Origin: CALGFI01 sp963786805
GTDB taxonomy: Bacteria > Actinomycetota > UBA4738 > HRBIN12
Length of the DNA: 64,000 nt
Direction: 5' to 3'
NCBI GenBank assembly: GCA_963786805.1
Contig: CAWBAK010000002.1
Location: forward strand, 496,001 to 560,000
Positions 15,085 through 23,334 of the stretch are shown piece by piece. The position numbers were made by a program, and so were the translations under genes. Positions within the stretch are counted from its first letter, which is position 1. The number at the start of each line of letters is the position of its first letter. The notes beneath the pieces are model-generated. The model did no database searches. It worked only from the letters and a program-made list of their open reading frames with translations, and was not told where the DNA came from.

Positions 15085-15325
15085 TCAGTGCACGTCGCCG
15101 TGACCGCCCCGCCCCAGGCGGCTCTTCCTCGTCCTCGGGCCTCTCCACGCCTGGGCCCTCGGCCGTGACGATGATCCGCGCGGTCGAGGCGGCGTTCTGG
15201 AGCGCCGACGGCGTGGCCTTCGTCTGGCCAGGATCCAGGCCTTGAACATGTCCCCCAGCGTCGGGATGCAATGCGCCGGTGTAGGCCACCGCGACCTCGT
15301 TCTCGTGGCCGCGTCCGGATAGTGA
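15085..15325 (-). pseudogene. Decayed 3' remnant of a second groEL
   Basis: On the minus strand this stretch still encodes pieces of the GroEL C-terminus in shifting frames: an AATR piece near 15320, DMFKAWIL near 15250, SALQNAASTARIIVTAEGP (intact GroEL has SALQNAASIAGIIITAEGA), ERPEDEEE, and a final GGHGDVH stop (intact: GGHGHMH). Long nucleotide blocks match the intact gene, for example GAGGCGGCGTTCTGGAGCGC on the plus strand. There are frameshifts, an insertion of about 45 bp, and no 5' part. It lies about 650 bp downstream of the intact groEL on the same strand, so it is a degraded tandem duplicate or the tail of a lost paralogue. Confidence 0.85.
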
Positions 15326-15679
15326 GTCGAGGGTTCCCGGGAACGGCCACTGCGCGGAGGGGGCGCGTGGCTGCGGGCGGCCGGGCCTCCCGGCGATCGC
15401 CCTCGCGGGTCAGATGGTGCTCGTCGGCCGCCGCGTCGAGGATCTCGAGTGGTGATCGAATCCGTCATGACCGAGCGCGCTCCCATGACGATCGCCGAGA
15501 AGGTTGTCTTGCCATTCCGAAGGGAGCGTTCCCAGCCGAGGTCGGTAGGACGTTCGAGTGATGGAGCACACAGCGGCGCTTCCCTCGCAGCACTCGAGGG
15601 ACCAGGCCGCGAGGTTGTTCTTCCACAAGAGATCGTCGGCGGCCTTCCCGGGAGCCGATCACCGGCCAGCACCTGAACC
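15326..15679. other. Intergenic stretch without a recognisable gene
   Basis: About 350 bp between the groEL remnant and the groEL terminator. Open frames exist on both strands, but none has domain character, a good ribosome binding site or similarity I recognise. It may be further decayed groEL-flanking DNA. Confidence 0.4.
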
Positions 15680-15713
15680 ACGAGTGGCCGGGGATACTTC
15701 CCCGGCCACTCGT
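15680..15713 (-). terminator. Strong hairpin downstream of groEL
   Basis: Perfect 15-bp stem (15680-15694 with 15699-15713; arm ACGAGTGGCCGGGGA) and a 4-nt loop, starting 25 bp after the groEL stop. No clear U-run follows on the minus strand, so it may be a non-canonical terminator or an mRNA 3' stabiliser. Confidence 0.7.
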
Positions 15714-15738
15714 CAAACAGAACGACGCTTACGCGGCG

Positions 15739-17355
<1,617 letters not shown>

Positions 17356-17441
17356 GCGTTGATTCCTCCTTCACAACCCCTCAGCGGAGCGAGGGCTCGG
17401 CGCCAGGCGCTCGAGCCCTCCATCCGAAATGCGCCGGGTTC

Positions 17442-17741
<300 letters not shown>

Positions 17742-17773
17742 GCCCGTTCCTCCTCCTGCTGTCCGTTTCCCGG

Positions 17774-17800
17774 TTAGCACTCGGCCGGGATGAGTGCTAA
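17774..17800 (-). promoter_or_regulatory. CIRCE operator (HrcA binding site)
   Basis: Perfect consensus TTAGCACTC (17774-17782), 9-bp spacer, GAGTGCTAA (17792-17800), located 33 bp upstream of groES. This predicts repression by HrcA and heat induction; hrcA itself is not in the window. Confidence 0.97.
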
Positions 17801-17801
17801 C

Positions 17802-17831
17802 AGGATAGCCACGCGAGTGCCAAGGGGTCAA
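17802..17831 (-). promoter_or_regulatory. groESL promoter
   Basis: On the minus strand -35 TTGACC (17826-17831), 18-nt spacer, -10 TATCCT (17802-17807). CIRCE begins right after the -10, covering the expected start site, as HrcA repression requires. Confidence 0.75.
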
Positions 17832-17958
17832 CGCCGGGACCTCCCGCGGCACCCGGCGCAGCGGCCCGGCCAGGCCAAGCTCACGCCGCCTTCAGTTGAG
17901 CCGCGTTCGGGCCGATGCCTGAGCTACCTCGTTTCCTCCGGATCTCCGGCCACGGGGG

Positions 17959-18963
17959 GTGACCGCTTCGGTGAGCCAAGCTCATCCAACGACCTTGCGC
18001 CCATTTCGGGGTGGGGCCTTCGCCGGCTGTTTGGCCGTTGCGATCATCGTCATCCAGCTCCTCGCAACGGAGGCCCTCGCGTACCCGCCGGTGCTGGTTC
18101 CTGAGCGCGGTGCCTACCTGGGATCGTGGGTCGCACCTCGAGCCGGTGAGACCGGCCACGAGCCCATACGGCGTGTCGAGCGCGCGATCGACCGGAGGTT
18201 CGCCATCGACCATCGGTACTACCGATGGAACCAATCCCTTCCCATGAAGTACGACAAGGCTTCGTATCGGGCGGAGAGATTGCCCTTCCTCAGCTGGAAG
18301 GCGATGCGTACGGACGGCACCATCGTCCCGTGGAACGAGATCGCCACAGGAGTCCGCGACCGGTGGATCGTGAGGCAAGCGCGAAGGTTCAGAGCGTTCG
18401 GGGCGCCGGTCTACCTGTCGTTCCACGACGAACCTGAGAGCGATGGGGAGTTCGGGTCGCCTGCGGAGTTCGCGTCTGCATTCCGGCACATCGTCGAGGT
18501 CTTCCGTGAGGAGCGCGTCGATAATGTCGCCTTCGTATGGACGATGATGTCCTGGACCTTCGACAAGGGCTCAGGCAGAGATCCGATGGACTGGTATCCG
18601 GGAGACGGATACGTCGACATCATCGGAACGAATGGATACAACTGGTTCCCGATGAAACCGCGCTGGGATTCCTTTCAAGAGATCATGGCTCCGACGATGA
18701 GCTTTGCGAGCGAACGAGATAAGCCCGTCTTCGTCGTCGAATTCGGTGTGATGGAGGATCCGGACGACCCGGAGCGAAAGGCGGATTGGTTCCGCAGCAT
18801 CCGCGATGCGGGCAAGGAATGGTCGAGGCTCAAGGGCCTGATCTACTTCGACGAGGTCAAGGACGGCTATCCGTGGGTCACGGACAGCTCTTCGAGCGCG
18901 CGCTCCGGATATGCCGACATGGCGGACTCTCGGTGGCTCTCGGTGATGCCCCAGATCGGCTAG
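17959..18963 (+). CDS. Secreted GH26-like glycoside hydrolase (no accessory domain)
   Basis: 334 aa with a signal peptide (hydrophobic core AGCLAVAIIVIQLLATEALA). The catalytic domain looks like GH26 (endo-beta-mannanase type): acid/base Glu candidate in VYLSFHDEPESD and nucleophile Glu candidate in VFVVEFGVMED, with WYPGDGYVDIIGTNGYNW between. It is a clear paralogue of the catalytic half of the protein at 21723 (shared WYPGDGYVD, FVWTM/YVWTM, EFG-x-x-ED), but lacks the C-terminal module. The start is GTG 17959; the in-frame GTG at 17971 is possible. It converges on the metallophosphoesterase with only 5 bp between. Substrate is unknown; the local surface glycan is a plausible target. Confidence 0.75.
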   Translation: MTASVSQAHPTTLRPFRGGAFAGCLAVAIIVIQLLATEALAYPPVLVPERGAYLGSWVAPRAGETGHEPIRRVERAIDRRFAIDHRYYRWNQSLPMKYDKASYRAERLPFLSWKAMRTDGTIVPWNEIATGVRDRWIVRQARRFRAFGAPVYLSFHDEPESDGEFGSPAEFASAFRHIVEVFREERVDNVAFVWTMMSWTFDKGSGRDPMDWYPGDGYVDIIGTNGYNWFPMKPRWDSFQEIMAPTMSFASERDKPVFVVEFGVMEDPDDPERKADWFRSIRDAGKEWSRLKGLIYFDEVKDGYPWVTDSSSSARSGYADMADSRWLSVMPQIG

Positions 18964-18968
18964 TCGCG

Positions 18969-21713
18969 CTAGGACGTCACGACGACGTCGTCGAAGTTCG
19001 CGGTCCAGGTCCGCAGCGTGGTGTCGCCGATCTGGATCCTGCCGATCGGGACGGTGCCTAGGTTGACGGTCCACGGCCCGGCGATCACCGCCCCGTTGAG
19101 CTTCAAGGTGAGGGTGCCCGCAGTGTCCACGGTGGCGCACAGCTCGATCGTGTTCCACCCGGTCGGCAGCTGTCTGCTCGAGGACAGCTGCTGGCCGGAA
19201 GCGTCGGATCGGAGCCAAAGGGTCCGAGCCGAGTTCACATAGACCCTCGCCACCGGACCGTCGGACCCGGTGCGAAGACGCAGGAGATCCACGCTGTTGG
19301 CACCGATCGAGGCGAGGTTCACGCGCATCGCTTGGCACAGGTTCGCGTGGGTCGAGCCCAGCGTCCGGTAGGCCCACGCCCGGTTGCCGGTCACCTGCCC
19401 TCGGGCGCTCGGAGGAGCGATCCCACCGGTGTTGGTGTCGACGGACAGGTTCGTCACTCCGCTCCAACGCGAGAAGTTCCCCGTCGAGAAGTCGTCGGAG
19501 AACACGGCCGCCGTCCCTGAGACGGTGATCGAGGCCGAGGCCGGGCTGCGCGCGCTCGTGTTCGTCCCGTCGCCTGCCGTCACCTCGTACGTGTGGGTGT
19601 TCCCGGGCGTGAGCCCCGAGTCCTGGAAAGAGACCGTCGTGGTGGACGAGCTCGTCACGGTGCCCACCGCGGTCGAGGCGCCGTCGCGATACACGGCATA
19701 GGCGATCGTGCTTGCGCGGTCGTCGGTGGACGCGGTCCACGTGAGATCGATCGTGCCCGCCGAGTTGCTGAGGCCGGTCGGCCGTCCGGGAACGCTCGGG
19801 GGAACGGTGTCGGCCGCAAGCCCGCCGGACGTCACGACGACGTCGTCGAAGTTCGCGGTCCAGGTCCGCAGCGTGGTGTCGCCGATCTGGATCCTGCCGA
19901 TCGGGACGGTGCCTAGGTTGACGGTCCACGGCCCGGCGATCACCGCCCCGTTGAGCTTCAAGGTGAGGGTGCCCGCAGTGTCCACGGTGGCGCACAGCTC
20001 GATCGTGTTCCACCCGGTCGGCAGCTGTCTGCTCGAGGACAGCTGCTGGCCGGAAGCGTCGGATCGGAGCCAAAGGGTCCGAGCCGAGTTCACATAGACC
20101 CTCGCCACCGGACCGTCGGACCCGGTGCGAAGACGCAGGAGATCCACGCTGTTGGCACCGATCGAGGCGAGGTTCACGCGCATCGCTTGGCACAGGTTCG
20201 CGTGGGTCGAGCCCAGCGTCCGGTAGGCCCACGCCCGGTTGCCGGTCACCTGCCCTCGGGCGCTCGGAGGAGCGATCCCACCGGTGTTGGTGTCGACGGA
20301 CAGGTTCGTCACTCCGCTCCAACGCGAGAAGTTCCCCGTCGAGAAGTCGTCGGAGAACACGGCCGCCGTATCGGGCTCGTTCGCGCATTCGATCGATCCC
20401 GTGCCTTGACCTCCCGTCCCGCTGACGAGCCCGCCGCTCCGGTCGCGGAAGGCCCAGTTCAGCTGTGTCGCAGATCCCGTCCCCCCTCCGACGGCCGTGA
20501 CATAGACGGCGCCCGGAACCTTGGTGGCCTGCCAGACGCCTCTCGGATCGGTGTCCGCCACCGCGGTGAGGTAGTGGCCACCTCCGCCCGATACCAGCTC
20601 GACCATATGCGCATCCGGGCCGCCGGCTTGCAGGGACGCGTCGAGCGGGGCGTACGCCTCCATGTCGTGGGTATGCCCGTTCAACACGAGATCGCCGCCT
20701 CCAGCGGCCAGCAGCGACCAGATCGGCTGCATCTCAGCGTTATCCTCCACCGAGCTGAGCACCGGGCGGTGCCAGTAGGCGACGACGCACTCCTGGCTGT
20801 TGGTCGATAGGACATTCTGCACGAACGCGTATTGGGCGCTCTGCGGACCGCAGCCACCGACCGTGGCACACTCGCTGTTGAGGTTCAGGAACCGCACGCC
20901 ACCGAAGACGAACGATTCCCAATCCGGTCGGCCGTGCCAGTAGTTACGCCAGGCCGCGAGATTGACGACTTCGTGATTGCCGAGGGTGGGCCGCGTGAAC
21001 CGGCTGAGCTTGCCCCAGCCCGTGCCTCCGCCGGCCTCGAACGCCGATCGCCCGAAGTTCGCGTCGAGCTCTGCCGGCGTTCCGCGTTCGTACGCGAGAT
21101 CGCCGAGATACAGCAGGAGGGCGGCCTGCGATCCCAGGATCGAGTCGGCAACCTCGTTGGAGCGGACGGTGCCGTCACCCCCGTCGCCGACGGCGGCGAT
21201 CACCGGATCACCGGTGAACGACCGAGGCTGGAACAACTGCTCCCAGTCGTTCGGGTTCTGAGGGATGGAGGTGTCGTTGCCGTTCTCGAGCGTGAGCTGA
21301 AGCGAGACCGGGCCGCCGACCGAATCGTCCAAGCGCTTCACGCGGACGTTCAGGAACTGCGTCGCGTCCAAGTACTGGTTCGTTCGCCAGGTGAATCCGT
21401 AGGGGTACTCGTAGTCAGTGAGCAGCTGCGCCGTCGAGCTCGTCGACGGACCCCATTGGAAGACCATCTCCTTGATGTCGCTCACCGGTCCGTTCACCGT
21501 CACGGCGATCGGTTCGTCCCCCGAGAGCTGGCCGTCAGGCGCACTCACGCATATGGAGATGCCGTTCGACGAGCCGCAGATGTCGACGGCGGACGCCGGA
21601 AGGACGACCAGTCCGAGGAGGATGCCGGAGGCGAGCGAGAACGCGCCGAAGGTCGTCAGTGTGCGTCTGCTCCAGTGTCGAGGCTTCACGCCCTGCTCCT
21701 TCGTGCGTCCCAC
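18969..21713 (-). CDS. Secreted metallophosphoesterase with FN3 domain and two copies of a shared C-terminal module
   Basis: 914 aa with a signal peptide ending VLPASA. An N-terminal Ig-like region precedes a calcineurin-like phosphoesterase (about 170-430) with the metal motifs GDGGDG, YLGDLAYERG, TLGNHEV, WHRP and NGHTHDME; the first motif has Gly where His/Cys-type residues are usual. Then come a module of about 180 aa (from VFSDDFSTGNFSRWSG to NFDDVVVTS), an FN3 domain (PGRPTGLSNSAGTIDLTWTA) and a second, identical module copy. The family is that of secreted purple acid phosphatase-like esterases. The modules are probably beta-sandwich, carbohydrate- or surface-binding. It is first in a run of secreted proteins sharing the module. 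Confidence 0.85.
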   Translation of the reverse strand: MGRTKEQGVKPRHWSRRTLTTFGAFSLASGILLGLVVLPASAVDICGSSNGISICVSAPDGQLSGDEPIAVTVNGPVSDIKEMVFQWGPSTSSTAQLLTDYEYPYGFTWRTNQYLDATQFLNVRVKRLDDSVGGPVSLQLTLENGNDTSIPQNPNDWEQLFQPRSFTGDPVIAAVGDGGDGTVRSNEVADSILGSQAALLLYLGDLAYERGTPAELDANFGRSAFEAGGGTGWGKLSRFTRPTLGNHEVVNLAAWRNYWHGRPDWESFVFGGVRFLNLNSECATVGGCGPQSAQYAFVQNVLSTNSQECVVAYWHRPVLSSVEDNAEMQPIWSLLAAGGGDLVLNGHTHDMEAYAPLDASLQAGGPDAHMVELVSGGGGHYLTAVADTDPRGVWQATKVPGAVYVTAVGGGTGSATQLNWAFRDRSGGLVSGTGGQGTGSIECANEPDTAAVFSDDFSTGNFSRWSGVTNLSVDTNTGGIAPPSARGQVTGNRAWAYRTLGSTHANLCQAMRVNLASIGANSVDLLRLRTGSDGPVARVYVNSARTLWLRSDASGQQLSSSRQLPTGWNTIELCATVDTAGTLTLKLNGAVIAGPWTVNLGTVPIGRIQIGDTTLRTWTANFDDVVVTSGGLAADTVPPSVPGRPTGLSNSAGTIDLTWTASTDDRASTIAYAVYRDGASTAVGTVTSSSTTTVSFQDSGLTPGNTHTYEVTAGDGTNTSARSPASASITVSGTAAVFSDDFSTGNFSRWSGVTNLSVDTNTGGIAPPSARGQVTGNRAWAYRTLGSTHANLCQAMRVNLASIGANSVDLLRLRTGSDGPVARVYVNSARTLWLRSDASGQQLSSSRQLPTGWNTIELCATVDTAGTLTLKLNGAVIAGPWTVNLGTVPIGRIQIGDTTLRTWTANFDDVVVTS
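18972..19514 (-). repeat. Identical 543-bp repeat, copy 1 (encodes C-terminal module)
   Basis: Identical by eye to 19827-20369 at an offset of 855 bp, both inside the metallophosphoesterase gene. Identity stops abruptly on both sides; no target-site duplication or mobile-element feature is seen. Confidence 0.95.
19827..20369 (-). repeat. Identical 543-bp repeat, copy 2
   Basis: Second copy of the 18972-19514 block. Lack of even synonymous change points to a very recent duplication or ongoing gene conversion, while related modules in neighbouring genes (21723, 23335) are diverged. Confidence 0.95.
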
Positions 21714-21722
21714 CCGTGCCCC

Positions 21723-23279
21723 TCAGGCATTCGAGGTCACGAGGACGTCGTCCACGTTCGCTGCCCATGTCTTCGATGCACCATCCCCGATCTCCACACG
21801 GCCGATCGGCGCGGTACCGATATTCACACTCCATGGACCGGCGATCACCGTCCCGTTCAACGACATGGTCAGGCTTCCCTGGGTACCCACTGCGGCACAG
21901 AGCTGCAGGATGTTCCAATCCGGCGGTAACGCACGTCCCGAGGAAAGCTGCTGGCCGGAGGCGTCGGATCGGATCCACAGGGTCCGGGCCGAGCTGAGAT
22001 AGATACGCGCGACCGGTCCATCGGCCGCAGTCCGCAACCGAAGGAGGTCCACGTTGTTGGCTCCGATCGAGGCGAGATTCAAGCGCATCGTCTGACAGAG
22101 GTCCGTATGCGTTGAGCCCAGCTGACGGTAGGCCCTCGCACGAGTGGCGCTCGCCTGTACTCTGGCGCTCGGCGGCGACGTTGCGCCGGAGGTCGAGTCG
22201 ATCGACACGTTGACCACGCCACTCCATCGCGAGAAGTCCCCCGTCGAGAAGTCGTCGGAGAACACGACCGTAGGCTCAGGATCTGGCTCGTCTGCCCCTC
22301 CGTAGAAGGGATCGTTGGCCAGGCTCCGGAATGCGTCGAGCGAACTCTGGCTCGTGTCGATCCACCACTGGCAGTTCGGGAACGGCGGCTGCACGGTGTT
22401 GAAGTACAGGATCGCCTTGAACTGTTCCCACCCAGGCAGTTTGAACAGTGCCTGCGCATCGCCGAACCATTGAGCCTTTCGACCGGCGGCCGCGGGATCC
22501 TCGAAGCCGCCGAACTCGAGGAGCATCAACCCCTTGCTTGGATGCGCCGCGCCGAACTGTCTGAGCGGGTCGATGATCTGTTGGAGCGACCACCACGGTG
22601 TGTTGTTCCCGCGGCAGGTGTACCAGTTGTAGGCATCGGCTGCGATGTGGTCCACGTATCCATCGCCGGGATACCAGAGCACCGCCCGGCGGTGATCCGT
22701 CCTCCAGAACGAGTAGTCCGTCATCGTCCAGACGTACGAGGCGTTGGTTACCCCAGCGCCTCGGAACACCGAGATGACTTTCCGCCAGGCCGCGATGAAG
22801 TCCGCCGAGGTTCCGTTCGAGTCGTTCGAGACCGTTTCGGGCTCCGGGTGGAAGACGAAGTACATCGGAGCTCCGTAGTCCTTGACGCGCGTCGCCCATC
22901 CAACGATGTCGGTGTACAGGGGCGACCCCGGCTGCGCGGACGCGATGTCGGCCCAGCGGATATGCGTCCCGTTCATCCGGATCGCCTTCACGGACATGAC
23001 CAGTGTGTGACCGGTATCCCGGAGCCATGTTTCGTATGAGGTGGGGAACGGTGCGTCCCATCGATAGAACGCACGGACGGCCTCGAGCTCTCGGCCGATC
23101 TGGCTCTCCAGTGCGACGACGGCCTGCTGCAGGCTCTGTCCGTTCCGAGGCCCGGGGAAGGCGCCGAACATCAGCGGACCCGGTCCCGTCGACGCCGTGT
23201 TGGCAGGCACGAACGTAAGCGCGGATACGAGTCCGATCGCGAGTCCAGCCCGTATCAACCTCGGTCGACGTCCCGCCAA
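21723..23279 (-). CDS. Secreted GH26-like glycosidase with C-terminal module
   Basis: 518 aa with a signal peptide (LIRAGLAIGLVSALTFVPAN). Catalytic domain about 35-325: candidate acid/base Glu in YFVFHPEPETV, nucleophile Glu in MLLEFGGFED, WYPGDGYVDHIAADAYNWY between. After a DEPDPEPT linker comes the roughly 180-aa module (VFSDDFSTGDFSRWSG to NVDDVLVTSNA), about 80% like those in the metallophosphoesterase by eye. It is a paralogue of the protein at 17959. Family knowledge suggests cleavage of beta-mannan-like glycans, but residues deciding specificity cannot be read here. It is 9 bp upstream of the metallophosphoesterase on the same strand, so co-transcribed. Confidence 0.8.
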   Translation of the reverse strand: MAGRRPRLIRAGLAIGLVSALTFVPANTASTGPGPLMFGAFPGPRNGQSLQQAVVALESQIGRELEAVRAFYRWDAPFPTSYETWLRDTGHTLVMSVKAIRMNGTHIRWADIASAQPGSPLYTDIVGWATRVKDYGAPMYFVFHPEPETVSNDSNGTSADFIAAWRKVISVFRGAGVTNASYVWTMTDYSFWRTDHRRAVLWYPGDGYVDHIAADAYNWYTCRGNNTPWWSLQQIIDPLRQFGAAHPSKGLMLLEFGGFEDPAAAGRKAQWFGDAQALFKLPGWEQFKAILYFNTVQPPFPNCQWWIDTSQSSLDAFRSLANDPFYGGADEPDPEPTVVFSDDFSTGDFSRWSGVVNVSIDSTSGATSPPSARVQASATRARAYRQLGSTHTDLCQTMRLNLASIGANNVDLLRLRTAADGPVARIYLSSARTLWIRSDASGQQLSSGRALPPDWNILQLCAAVGTQGSLTMSLNGTVIAGPWSVNIGTAPIGRVEIGDGASKTWAANVDDVLVTSNA

Positions 23280-23334
23280 TCTCGCTCCTCCGCGGGACGT
23301 CTCGGGGCTGAGCGTCGTGCGGTCGCCCCTCGAC

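Noticed and set aside
18571..20388. Minus-strand frame of 605 codons over the metallophosphoesterase end and the GH26-like gene
   Set aside because: Out-of-frame shadow; its internal repeat only mirrors the 543-bp DNA duplication.
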